A stretch of DNA of 64,000 nt from Chitinophagales bacterium 33-2 (lineage in GTDB: Bacteria > Bacteroidota > Bacteroidia > Chitinophagales > Chitinophagaceae), in the NCBI GenBank assembly GCA_002050435.1, contig MWYV01000045.1:27704-91703 (forward strand), in the 5' to 3' direction. Positions 7,858 through 15,665 of this stretch are shown piece by piece; position 1 is the stretch's first letter, and every line of letters starts with the position of its first letter. The position numbers were made by a program, and so were the translations under genes. The notes beneath the pieces are model-generated. The model searched no databases and was not told the DNA's origin. It saw only the letters and a program-made list of their open reading frames with translations.

Positions 7858-8745
7858 ATGCAGGAATTTACAATACGTGATATAGAAAATCTTACAGGAA
7901 TCAAGGCGCATACACTTCGGATCTGGGAAGTGCGCTACAAGATGCTCCGTCCGAAAAGAAAAGATAGTTTGCACAGGGTTTATGATAACGAAGATCTCAA
8001 ACACATGCTGCGGGTTTCTTTTCTTTACCACAACGGTTGGAAAATTTCCAAGATCGCTTCATTAGATCCTGCCAATGTTGAAGAAGAGGTGCGTAAAGTT
8101 ACCATGGTTACAGACGTCCCTTCAACATTTATCAATCAACTGCTGGAAGCAGCGGTTGATTTTGATGAATATAAATTCACAAAGATCCTGAACAGCATAA
8201 TTGCGTCAATAGGATTTGAAAAAACGATGACAGAAGTATGTTATCCCTACCTCACCAAATTGGGTCACCTCTGGTCAACCAATAATGTAATTCCAGCCCA
8301 GGAACATTTTTCAAGTTATATGGTGCAGAACAGGGTTATTTCAGAAACGGAACAACTTGCTGTAAAAGGGAAAAAACCAGAAATCATTTTACTCTGTCCC
8401 CAGGGAGAATACCATGAACTTCCATTGCTGTTCATCAATTACCTGCTCAAAAAAAATGGATGGGGCACATTGTACCTCGGAGCCTCGGTAAGTTTAAAAG
8501 AACTATCAGAAGTCGTTGCAATTCCGGGTATCCGTTACATTTATATTCACCTGATCACAAACTTTACAGGTTTTGAACTGCAAGAGCTTATGGAAAGAAT
8601 CTGCACCTCTTACCGTGATAAAGAGATCATTGCTTCAGGAAATGGTTTCCGGTTGTTGCAAAGAAGTTTTACCAACCTGACCGTATTGTTGAATGATGCA
8701 GCTATTTATTCGTTTGTACGCAGAGATCATTTGGGAAGTACATAA
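7858..8745 (+). CDS. MerR-family regulator with cobalamin-binding domain (CarH/LitR-like)
   Basis: The 295-residue protein starts with a MerR winged helix (FTIRDIENLTGIKAHTLRIWE, residues 4-24). A four-helix B12 cap follows, with the diagnostic W-x9-E-H motif exactly present (Trp139, Glu149, His150). A Rossmann-like cobalamin domain comes next, with EYHELP and His186 in the place of the lower-axial histidine (family ExHxxG). In CarH proteins adenosylcobalamin makes a DNA-bound tetramer that light disrupts, so a light-responsive repressor is a reasonable inference. The usual carotenoid target genes are not in this window. The 3' end overlaps the convergent response-regulator gene by 19 bases. 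Confidence 0.88.
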   Translation: MQEFTIRDIENLTGIKAHTLRIWEVRYKMLRPKRKDSLHRVYDNEDLKHMLRVSFLYHNGWKISKIASLDPANVEEEVRKVTMVTDVPSTFINQLLEAAVDFDEYKFTKILNSIIASIGFEKTMTEVCYPYLTKLGHLWSTNNVIPAQEHFSSYMVQNRVISETEQLAVKGKKPEIILLCPQGEYHELPLLFINYLLKKNGWGTLYLGASVSLKELSEVVAIPGIRYIYIHLITNFTGFELQELMERICTSYRDKEIIASGNGFRLLQRSFTNLTVLLNDAAIYSFVRRDHLGST

Positions 8746-9887
8746 AGCCGGATATCTTCCTTAGTAATGCCTTTCCCGGAGAGGATCACCAGTCGTTCCA
8801 CCACGTTTCTTAATTCCCTGATGTTTCCTGTCCAGTTGTATTCCTGAAGCAATTTCAGCGCATCATCCGAAATCATTTTTCTTGAAATGCCATAGTCTTC
8901 ACATATATCATCCAGAAAACTTTCTACCAGCATGGGAATGTCTTCCCTTCTTTCATTTAAAGAAGGCACATGAACAAGAATGACACTTAACCGATGGTAA
9001 AGATCGAGTCTGAAGGTCTTTGCTTCCACTTCTTTCATCAGGTCTTTATTGGTGGCTGCGATCACTCTTACATCAACAGTGATATCCTTATCGGCGCCAA
9101 CCCTGGTGATTTTCCCCTCCTGCAATGCCCGCAATACCTTGGCTTGTGCATTCAGGCTCATATCTCCTATTTCATCCAGGAAAAGCGTACCGCCATTCGC
9201 CTGTTCAAATTTTCCAATTCTTTGTTTGATGGCTGAGGTAAAAGATCCTTTTTCATGACCGAATAATTCACTTTCAATCAATTCTCCTGGAATCGCCGCA
9301 CAGTTAACTTCCACCAGTGCATTTCCAGCACGGTTGCTTTTTTCGTGAAGCCAGCGGGCAACCAGTTCTTTTCCTACTCCATTGTCACCGGTAATGAGTA
9401 CACGTGCTTCAGTTGGACCTACTTTCTCTATAGTGTCTTTTATTTTTTTAACAGGCTCGGAGCCGCCGATCATTTCCTGCACCTTAAAGACACGACGCTT
9501 TAAGGTTTTTGCTTCATTAACCAGACTGTTTCTTTCCATCGCATTACGGATGGTGATCAGCAAACGGTTAAGGTCAGGTGGTTTTTGAATGAAATCATAA
9601 GCGCCCTTTTTAACCGCTTCAACAGCCGTTTCAATATTTCCATGTCCTGAGATCATAATGATCGGAACATCGGGATTGGATTCAACAGCCCGCTGTAAGA
9701 AATCAATACCATCGATCTTGGGCATTTTAATATCACAAAGCACTACATCAAAGGTTTTCTCCTTAAATTTTCTCAGGCCTTCTTCACCATCAGAGGCTTC
9801 TTCAATTTTATATCCTTCAAACGAAAGTATTTCAATCAATGTTTTACGAATCGCCTTTTCATCATCAATGATCAGTATTGTGGCCAT
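8727..9887 (-). CDS. NtrC-type response regulator lacking a DNA-binding domain
   Basis: The 386-residue protein has a receiver domain (acidic pair Asp8/Asp9, phospho-acceptor Asp52, Lys102) and an AAA+ sigma-54 interaction domain (Walker A GDNGVGKE at 167-174, Walker B LFLDEIGD near 235-242, arginine-rich sensor II region NIRELRNVVERL). Two features are odd. The sigma-54 contact loop reads GSFTSA (214-219) instead of GAFTGA. The protein stops right after the AAA+ domain, with no Fis-type helix-turn-helix (usual family length about 440-480). No histidine kinase gene is adjacent. It may act without DNA binding or by oligomerising with partners. Confidence 0.9.
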   Translation of the reverse strand: MATILIIDDEKAIRKTLIEILSFEGYKIEEASDGEEGLRKFKEKTFDVVLCDIKMPKIDGIDFLQRAVESNPDVPIIMISGHGNIETAVEAVKKGAYDFIQKPPDLNRLLITIRNAMERNSLVNEAKTLKRRVFKVQEMIGGSEPVKKIKDTIEKVGPTEARVLITGDNGVGKELVARWLHEKSNRAGNALVEVNCAAIPGELIESELFGHEKGSFTSAIKQRIGKFEQANGGTLFLDEIGDMSLNAQAKVLRALQEGKITRVGADKDITVDVRVIAATNKDLMKEVEAKTFRLDLYHRLSVILVHVPSLNERREDIPMLVESFLDDICEDYGISRKMISDDALKLLQEYNWTGNIRELRNVVERLVILSGKGITKEDIRLYVLPK

Positions 9888-9953
9888 ATGGGGTTTTGAA
9901 TGAAGCGCAAAGAAACAAAATAGAACTTAGAAAAATGAAGTGAGGGCGGTGGG

Positions 9954-9982
9954 AAAAAAAAAGGCCGGATAGAAATCCAGCC
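9954..9982 (-). terminator. hairpin with T-run, minus strand, orphan
   Basis: Arms 9963-9970 and 9975-9982 pair with one mismatch around a 4-base loop. On the minus strand the hairpin is followed by nine Ts. It lies 145 bases past the pdhB terminator, so it either backs that terminator up or ends a separate small transcript. No ATG exists on the minus strand between the two terminators. Confidence 0.5.
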
Positions 9983-10003
9983 TCGTGTAAAATCCAATAT
10001 CCT

Positions 10004-10120
10004 ATGAAAAACCGAGACAAAGATGTGGTCTATATTTCAGATTTCAAAACTTATTTTAAAATTTCTTTAAGAAAAATTGAACAATTGATAATGAATCTTT
10101 TATGTCGTTTATATAAATAA
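10004..10120 (+). CDS. possible 38-residue small protein
   Basis: An ATG-initiated plus-strand frame encodes a basic 38-residue peptide starting MKNRDKDVVYISDF and ending CRLYK. It sits alone in the 282-base gap between the response regulator and pdhB. The base composition is very AT-rich, no ribosome binding site is obvious, and chance alone could give such a frame. I list it because nothing else explains the segment. Confidence 0.18.
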   Translation: MKNRDKDVVYISDFKTYFKISLRKIEQLIMNLLCRLYK

Positions 10121-10123
10121 ACA

Positions 10124-10149
10124 AATAAACCCGCAACTGGTGCGGGTTT
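10124..10149 (-). terminator. intrinsic terminator after pdhB
   Basis: An 8-bp stem (10128-10135 with 10141-10148) and 5-base loop lies 21 bases past the pdhB stop and is followed on the minus strand by a T-rich tract. The plus strand also has TTTT after the stem, so it may work in both directions. Confidence 0.65.
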
Positions 10150-10169
10150 TATAAAAAGTTTCAATAGAA

Positions 10170-11156
10170 TTACTTGTTCATGTACATAACTTCCTTTACC
10201 AGCTTTACAGTTCTTGGCACATCGGGAAGGGCTGCGGCCACCAGGTTGGGTGCATAGTGTAAAGGAGCATCGGCAGCGGTGATCCTACGGATGGGCGCAT
10301 CCAGGTAATCAAAGCCTTCTTTCTGGATCCTGTAAGTAATCTCGGATGAGATGGAAGCAAAAGGCCATTGTTCTTCAACGATCACCAAACGGTTGGTTTT
10401 CTTAACGCTTTCAAGAATGGTCATCCAGTCCAGCGGACGGATGGTTCTAAGATCAATCACCTCCGCACTTATGCCTTCTTTTTCCAGCTCCGCCGCAGCT
10501 CCCAGCGCTACTTTCATCATTTTATTAAAAGAAACAATGGTTACATCATCACCCTTTCGCTTAATATCCGCTTTACCCAGTTCAATATAATATTCCTCTT
10601 CAGGCACTTCAAACTTCTCGCCATACATCACCTCGCTTTCCATAAAAACCACAGGGTCTTCTTCATACCGAATGGCCTGCTTCAATAATCCTTTGGCATC
10701 ATAACCATTGCTTACAGACACCACTTTTAAACCGGGAATGTTCGCATACAAAGATTCAAATGCGGTGGAATGCTGCGCACCTAATTGGCCAGCAGAGCCA
10801 TTCGGCCCACGAAAAACAATAGGACAAGAAATTTGTCCCCCACTCATAGCCAGCATTTTTGATGCGGTATTCAGGATCTGGTCCAACGCCAATACTGCGA
10901 AATTCCAGGTCATGAATTCCAGTACAGGACGTAAACCATTTTGGGCGGCACCTACCCCAACAGCGGTAAACCCTAGTTCGGAAATTGGCGTATCAATTAC
11001 CCGCTTCGGCCCGAATTCGGCAAGCATACCCTGGCTCACCTTGTAAGCTCCATTGTATTCAGCCACTTCCTCCCCCATTAAAAATACGCGCTCATCCCTG
11101 CGCATTTCTTCGTTCATGGCTTCACGGATGGCTTCGCGAAATGGTATTTGTCTCAT
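10170..11156 (-). CDS. pdhB: pyruvate dehydrogenase E1 component, beta subunit
   Basis: This is the beta half of the thiamine-diphosphate E1 heterotetramer that decarboxylates pyruvate for acetyl-CoA formation. The 328-residue protein shows the family start IPFREAIREAMNEEM, the cofactor-contact glutamate region VFLMGEEVAEYNGAYKVSQG, the segment IVFRGPNGSAGQLGAQHST, and the C-terminal transketolase domain VIDLRTIRPLDW with EEQWPFASI. The alpha subunit and E2 are not adjacent here. The closely related branched-chain keto acid E1 beta is the main alternative; GPNGSAGQLGAQHS favours pyruvate. Confidence 0.93.
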   Translation of the reverse strand: MRQIPFREAIREAMNEEMRRDERVFLMGEEVAEYNGAYKVSQGMLAEFGPKRVIDTPISELGFTAVGVGAAQNGLRPVLEFMTWNFAVLALDQILNTASKMLAMSGGQISCPIVFRGPNGSAGQLGAQHSTAFESLYANIPGLKVVSVSNGYDAKGLLKQAIRYEEDPVVFMESEVMYGEKFEVPEEEYYIELGKADIKRKGDDVTIVSFNKMMKVALGAAAELEKEGISAEVIDLRTIRPLDWMTILESVKKTNRLVIVEEQWPFASISSEITYRIQKEGFDYLDAPIRRITAADAPLHYAPNLVAAALPDVPRTVKLVKEVMYMNK

Positions 11157-11181
11157 GTAAAAATGATTGTTTTAAGCCGGG

Positions 11182-11189
11182 CAAATTTA
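11182..11189 (-). promoter_or_regulatory. candidate promoter -7 box for pdhB
   Basis: The minus strand reads TAAATTTG, an exact TAnnTTTG match, ending 26 bases upstream of the pdhB start codon. Confidence 0.5.
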
Positions 11190-11216
11190 GCAGACTGCAC
11201 CCAATTTACCTAAAAT

Positions 11217-11242
11217 GAAAAAGTCCTGCAGGGTGCAGGACT
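11217..11242 (-). terminator. intrinsic terminator after the lipoprotein gene
   Basis: A 9-bp perfect stem (11222-11230 with 11234-11242) closed by a 3-base loop is followed on the minus strand by five Ts. It lies 20 bases past the lipoprotein stop. Confidence 0.75.
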
Positions 11243-11262
11243 TTCCAATATAAATCAGGCTC

Positions 11263-11580
11263 TTAGTCGCCCACGCAATCCTTTGCCCACAGATTAACCT
11301 GGTCCACGGTCATTTTACCACCGGCCTCTTTAAAGTCGGGGTAAACAGACTGCGCTTTGGTAAGTACACAGGCACAATATTTCTGCGCGCTGTCTCGACT
11401 GATATTTCTTCCTGCTTCTTCTATGCAATCATTCATAAAATTCACCTGGTCTTCATTTGACCATGGTTTTCCGCCATTTGTCTGGGTGGCGTTCTTTTCA
11501 TCGGAATTCGTTTCCTTATTATTTCCACTGTTGCATGCGAGCAGTGAAAATGAACAAAACAGTAGGAACAGGTACTTCAT
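11263..11580 (-). CDS. small secreted lipoprotein of unknown function
   Basis: The 105-residue protein has a lipoprotein signal (MKYLFLLFCSFSLLAC, lipobox LLAC, lipidated Cys16), a low-complexity Asn/Lys/Thr linker, and a compact globular part of about 65 residues. That part has four cysteines (DCIEEAG, YCACVL, DCVGD) that could form two disulfides in the periplasm. The pattern of a conserved Trp near WSNEDQVNFMNDC, then YCACVLTKAQSVYP, recurs in small Bacteroidota lipoproteins, but I know of no function. It has its own terminator and faces away from the SemiSWEET gene. Confidence 0.75.
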   Translation of the reverse strand: MKYLFLLFCSFSLLACNSGNNKETNSDEKNATQTNGGKPWSNEDQVNFMNDCIEEAGRNISRDSAQKYCACVLTKAQSVYPDFKEAGGKMTVDQVNLWAKDCVGD

Positions 11581-11669
11581 TTTTAATTGGTTTATGGTTA
11601 AAGGTAGTGTTGCAAAAAATCTACCACACAGGGAAATCAGGAATGGCGAAAGATTTGCAGCATTGAGGC

Positions 11670-11945
11670 ATGAATGGAATTCAAATTCTTGGATTGGCAG
11701 CAGGAATACTTACGGCAAGCTCTCTGATTCCTCAGGTGATTAAAACTTATAAGGCAAAAAGCGCTGAAGATGTGTCGATAGTAATGCTGCTGGTGTTACA
11801 GGCCGGTATTATTTTATGGGTGCTTTACGGAATAAAAAGAGAAGATCTACCTATTATTGTCACCAATTCTTTTTCTCTCCTGGTAAATATTACAATGGTG
11901 GTATTGGGAATAAAGTATAAAAACGCCCCTCGAAAGGGGCAATAA
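11670..11945 (+). CDS. SemiSWEET sugar transporter (PQ-loop family)
   Basis: The 91-residue membrane protein has three predicted transmembrane helices and the PQ motif in SSLIPQVIKTYKAKSAEDVS (residues 17-36). This is the structure of bacterial SemiSWEETs, which dimerise to make a sugar or small-solute facilitator in the inner membrane. The second and third helices (VMLLVLQAGIILWVLYGI and LPIIVTNSFSLLVNITMVVLGI) match in length and spacing. Its last codons overlap a terminator hairpin that serves the convergent thiolase gene. Confidence 0.9.
   Translation: MNGIQILGLAAGILTASSLIPQVIKTYKAKSAEDVSIVMLLVLQAGIILWVLYGIKREDLPIIVTNSFSLLVNITMVVLGIKYKNAPRKGQ
11919..11940 (-). terminator. terminator of thiolase gene, inside the SemiSWEET 3' end
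   Basis: A 6-bp GC stem (11925-11930 with 11935-11940) and CGAA loop is followed on the minus strand by GTTTTTA. It lies 6 bases past the thiolase stop and overlaps the last codons of the convergent SemiSWEET gene. Confidence 0.65.
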
Positions 11946-11946
11946 A

Positions 11947-13128
11947 TTATCCGGCATTTTCTATAACCATGGCAGAAGCGCCCCCGCCTCCGTTACAAAT
12001 GCCTGCGGCCCCGTACCGGCCCTTGTTTTGTTTTAATACATTTATTAAACTTACAATGATTCTTGCCCCACTGCATCCCAGCGGGTGACCAAGAGAAACA
12101 GCCCCGCCATTCACATTTACACGTGCAGGATCCAGATCCATTTTCCTGGTGTTCACAATGCCCACAACACTGAAGGCTTCATTCAATTCAACAAAATCCA
12201 CATCTTTCATTTCAATGCCTGCTCTTTTTACAGCAATCGGAACGGCAATGCTGGGCGTAGTTGTAAACCAGGTAGGTTCCTGCTCTGCATCCGCATAACC
12301 CCTGATGATGGCAATTGGTTGAATGCCAAGCGCTTCTGCTTTTTCACGACTCATCAGCACAACAGCGGCTGCACCGTCATTCATCGTGCTGGCATTGGCG
12401 GCAGTAACGGTGCCTTCTTTTCCAAAAGCAGGTTTAAGTCCTGGTATCTTATCAAATTTTACATTCCAGGGCTCTTCATCCTTGGAAAAAATCACAGGAT
12501 CTCCTTTCCTGGAAGGGATTTCCACCGGCACGATCTCATTTGAAAATTTCCCAGCTTCCGAGGCAGCCTGGCTTCTTTTATAACTTTCAATTGCAAAAGC
12601 ATCCTGCTCTTCGCGGCTCACCTGGTTTTCTGTTGCACATATATCTGCCGCGCAACCCATAGCAAAATTGCTGTAGCAATCAGTTAAACCGTCTTTTGCC
12701 AAACCATCTATAAGACTTGAATTACCATATTTATTTCCCCATCTCAGGTTTTCAACATAAAAGGGCACATTGCTCATGCTTTCCATTCCACCTGCAACCA
12801 CCACTTCGGCATCTCCAAGTAAAATGCTTTGTGCTCCCTGCGCAATGGCTTTCATTCCGCTGGCACAAACCTTATTAACCGTAGTACAAACCACCGCGTC
12901 CGGAAGTCCCGCCATTTTTGCTGCCTGCCTTGCAGGAGCCTGTCCAAGGTTGGACTGGATCACACAACCCATCAACACTTCATTGACCAATTCGGGTGCA
13001 ATACCTGCTTTCTCTACAGCCGCCTTTATGGCAATTGCACCGAGTTTTGTTGCAGGAACATCTTTCAACATACCCCCAAAACTTCCGATAGGTGTGCGCA
13101 CTGCGGAAACAATATATACTTCTTTCAT
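11947..13128 (-). CDS. acetyl-CoA C-acetyltransferase (thiolase)
   Basis: This enzyme condenses two acetyl-CoA to acetoacetyl-CoA or cleaves 3-ketoacyl-CoA. The 393-residue protein shows the acyl-accepting Cys88 in NKVCASGMKA, the His of LGHPLGCSGAR near 349, and the base Cys in CNGGGGASAM near 379, together with the N-terminal AVRTPIGSFGG signature. Length and motifs fit biosynthetic-type acetyl-CoA acetyltransferase; a beta-oxidation 3-ketoacyl thiolase is possible. It stands alone without a hydratase or dehydrogenase gene. The start follows a TATCTTTG box. Confidence 0.94.
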   Translation of the reverse strand: MKEVYIVSAVRTPIGSFGGMLKDVPATKLGAIAIKAAVEKAGIAPELVNEVLMGCVIQSNLGQAPARQAAKMAGLPDAVVCTTVNKVCASGMKAIAQGAQSILLGDAEVVVAGGMESMSNVPFYVENLRWGNKYGNSSLIDGLAKDGLTDCYSNFAMGCAADICATENQVSREEQDAFAIESYKRSQAASEAGKFSNEIVPVEIPSRKGDPVIFSKDEEPWNVKFDKIPGLKPAFGKEGTVTAANASTMNDGAAAVVLMSREKAEALGIQPIAIIRGYADAEQEPTWFTTTPSIAVPIAVKRAGIEMKDVDFVELNEAFSVVGIVNTRKMDLDPARVNVNGGAVSLGHPLGCSGARIIVSLINVLKQNKGRYGAAGICNGGGGASAMVIENAG

Positions 13129-13146
13129 ATAGCGTATTTAGCGCCG

Positions 13147-13154
13147 CAAAGATA
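13147..13154 (-). promoter_or_regulatory. candidate promoter -7 box for thiolase
   Basis: The minus strand reads TATCTTTG followed by CGGCGC, an exact TAnnTTTG match located 19 bases upstream of the thiolase start codon. Confidence 0.55.
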
Positions 13155-13208
13155 GATTTTTAATTGATGCTGAATGGCATCTTAACGCTCCTCCTTATCT
13201 CTTCCCAA

Positions 13209-13240
13209 TTTGGATGCGTTGTGGTTTTGGGATACTTTCG
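13209..13240 (+). promoter_or_regulatory. candidate promoter for the T9SS cargo gene
   Basis: TTTG at 13209-13212 and TACTTTCG at 13233-13240 are separated by 20 bases, fitting the Bacteroidota -33/-7 layout with one mismatch in the -7 box. Transcription would begin near 13246, just before the ATG at 13257. This argues against any start further upstream. Confidence 0.5.
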
Positions 13241-13256
13241 CGGCTACGCACTGCTG

Positions 13257-15137
13257 ATGGTTCCCTTTTATAAAAAATGTTTACTGGCCCTGGTATTTAT
13301 TTCAATCGCTTTTTTTTCCACAGCAGAGGCACAATGCATCGCACCAACCCAGGCCGCCCCTTATTCAGAAAATTTTGAAAACAATAATGGAAACTGGGTG
13401 CCGGGCGGAACGGCTTCCGAATGGTCCTGGGGAACACCTATTAAAACAGTGATCAATGGAGCAGCCAGCGGAAGTAAATGCTGGATCACAGGTACCTTAA
13501 CTCAATCTTCCTACAGCAATAACCAGAATTCAACGCTTACAAGTCCCTGTTTCAATTTTTCAGGACTTTCAAATCCTTTTATAAGGTTCTCTGTTTTTTG
13601 GGAAACGGAAAGAAAATATGATGGTGCAACGCTTCAATATTCTGTAAATGGTGGCAATACCTGGCAGATGTTGGGCGCTCATGCAGACTTTACCTCCTGC
13701 CCAACCTCCAACTGGTTTAATACAACTTCCATTACAGCACTTGGATCTGATGGATGGTCGGGGAATATCCAGTCCAATGCACCTTGCCCTGGTGGTGCTG
13801 GTAGTGGAAGTGGCCAATGGGTTACTGCGCAAAAATCAATTGCATTTTTGGGAGGACAAACAAATGTGCGTTTTCGTTTCAGGTTTGCTGCAGGAAGTGT
13901 TTGTAATAATTATGATGGTTTTGCGGTTGATGATATCTGGATTGGGGAAGCGCTGCCATCGAATGCAGATTTTAATTATGATTGCGGCAATTCGAACATG
14001 GTAAATTTCACCTCCATTCCTACGGTATGCAACCCTTCCTATTCATGGAACTTTGGCGATCCTGCATCAGGCGCATCCAATATTTCCACCTTATCCAACC
14101 CTGAACATTTTTATTCTGACCCGGGTGAATACACGGTAACATTAATTGTGAGTTCCTCTCAGTCTGCAACCATTTCCATTCAGAAAAAATTAAAAATTCT
14201 GGAAGTAAGTATTGTATTGGAACAACCTGTTTTATGTCACGGAGATAATATAGGTAGAATTAAAGCCACTGTTTTTCCTGCGGGCAATTATTCATACAGC
14301 TGGAATACCAACCCGCAGCAGTTTACACCCACACTCAATAACCTGCTGACAGGAACTTATACCGTTACAGTTAGTGGCGATCAGGCATGCAGATCTTCGG
14401 AAACCATTACCCTTACTTCACCTCCGATTCTGCAAATTGTTGATATTGTCAATCACCCCACATGCGGAAAGCAAAATGGACGCATAGAAGTGCAGCTATC
14501 TGGTGGTACTCCGGGATACAGTTTTTTATGGTATACTGTACCTGGAGATTCTATTCTAACTGGATTGGGCCCGGGTTCATATAATTTATTTGTACATGAT
14601 CAGTTGGGCTGTGGCTCTGCTTATGATATCATCCTTTTTGACCAGAACCCGGTACAGTTGGATCTTGGAGAAGATACCCTGGTTTGTAATGGAACAGGAT
14701 TTACATTGTCACCCGGGAATTTTCAATCCTATAAATGGCAGGATGGTTCTGTATTGCCGGAATTTAATGTCCCTGAAACGGGTATGTATTCGGTTACGGT
14801 TGGCAATGGAGATGGGTGCTTTGCCAGTGACAGCGTATTTATAAAATTCGGGTGTGCCGAATTGTTTTTTCCAAATGCAATGACACCGAACAAAGACGGA
14901 AAGAATGAAAGTTTTGGGGCACTTGGAGATCTGGCCGCTGTACAAAATTATTTGCTCGAAATTTTTGACCGATGGGGACAAAAGGTTTTTACCACTACTG
15001 ATCCGGCAAAAAAATGGGACGGCAGGATCAATGGGAAAATGCATTCCTCTGGTAGTTTTGTATGGCTGGCCAGGTACCGGTTAACCGGAGGAGAAGGAAC
15101 GCAATTAAAAAAAGGGACAATAACGGTTATCCGGTAA
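13257..15137 (+). CDS. secreted protein with T9SS type B (gliding motility) sorting domain
   Basis: Starting at 13257 gives a 626-residue protein with a clean signal peptide (MVPFYKKCLLALVFISIAFF, then STAEAQC); the frame is open upstream to 13164 but without a plausible signal. Next comes a MAM/jelly-roll-like domain with YSENFENNNGNW and FRFAAGSVCNNYDGFAVDDIWIGE. A PKD domain (YSWNFGDP, YTVTLIV) and SprB-repeat-like segments (GTYTVTVSG, GGTPGYSFLWYT) follow. The C terminus is a CHU_C-type sorting domain starting FFPNAMTPNKDGKNE and containing IFDRWGQKVF and WDGRINGK. It is probably exported by the type IX system and attached to or released from the surface, perhaps as an adhesin. Confidence 0.9.
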   Translation: MVPFYKKCLLALVFISIAFFSTAEAQCIAPTQAAPYSENFENNNGNWVPGGTASEWSWGTPIKTVINGAASGSKCWITGTLTQSSYSNNQNSTLTSPCFNFSGLSNPFIRFSVFWETERKYDGATLQYSVNGGNTWQMLGAHADFTSCPTSNWFNTTSITALGSDGWSGNIQSNAPCPGGAGSGSGQWVTAQKSIAFLGGQTNVRFRFRFAAGSVCNNYDGFAVDDIWIGEALPSNADFNYDCGNSNMVNFTSIPTVCNPSYSWNFGDPASGASNISTLSNPEHFYSDPGEYTVTLIVSSSQSATISIQKKLKILEVSIVLEQPVLCHGDNIGRIKATVFPAGNYSYSWNTNPQQFTPTLNNLLTGTYTVTVSGDQACRSSETITLTSPPILQIVDIVNHPTCGKQNGRIEVQLSGGTPGYSFLWYTVPGDSILTGLGPGSYNLFVHDQLGCGSAYDIILFDQNPVQLDLGEDTLVCNGTGFTLSPGNFQSYKWQDGSVLPEFNVPETGMYSVTVGNGDGCFASDSVFIKFGCAELFFPNAMTPNKDGKNESFGALGDLAAVQNYLLEIFDRWGQKVFTTTDPAKKWDGRINGKMHSSGSFVWLARYRLTGGEGTQLKKGTITVIR

Positions 15138-15284
15138 TTCAAATGGTGGATGCCATTAAACAGACTTGCAAAAGCACTGCCCTGCACTATGATTAAAAAA
15201 AACGCATAACAGCTCCCATCCAATAATAAAAGAAGGAGTAAGAAATAACAGGCAGCCATTGTTCCTGACTGGATGAAAAGAAAT

Positions 15285-15557
15285 TTAATCTTCAGCCTTA
15301 TTGCTGACCAGTGATAACTTTGCAAAATCTGAACCTGCAAAGATCCTGGCCAGGTTGATGTCATTTGTTTTCTGGTAAGCTGCAAGGTTGGTCTGGGTAA
15401 CGATTCTCCAGAAATTTTTGGCCTTAAGATCGTTATAATCTCTGCCCTTAACTATAAGTCCGCGAACGGGGTTTCTTTTTTTCAATTCAAAACGAATAAT
15501 CTTGCCCTGGGGAATGGCTTCCTTAGCTAAAAATGTTTCAATTTGCTCTACTGTCAT
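15285..15557 (-). CDS. hypothetical protein, 90 residues
   Basis: This is a soluble, basic 90-residue protein with no signal or membrane segment, and I do not recognise it. Readable features are an N-terminal amphipathic helix (MTVEQIETFLAKEA), a beta-rich middle (GKIIRFELKKRNPVRGLIVKG) and a helical C-terminal half. Codon usage is like its neighbours and the ATG at 15557 has no competing start, so it looks genuinely coding. It lies between the T9SS protein and the decayed yceI, transcribed away from the former. Confidence 0.6.
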   Translation of the reverse strand: MTVEQIETFLAKEAIPQGKIIRFELKKRNPVRGLIVKGRDYNDLKAKNFWRIVTQTNLAAYQKTNDINLARIFAGSDFAKLSLVSNKAED

Positions 15558-15665
15558 AGCGGGCTAAGGTAAGGGTTTAGCACATTCAATGAGATGTGTA
15601 AAAGTTAAAAAAATCAGAACTCAGCTGAAGTGTCAGCACTAAAGCATATACTTAAAGCACTTTTA

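Noticed and set aside
13164..13256. Earlier start for the T9SS cargo protein
   Set aside because: It lies upstream of the likely promoter and adds a non-signal sequence before the real signal peptide.
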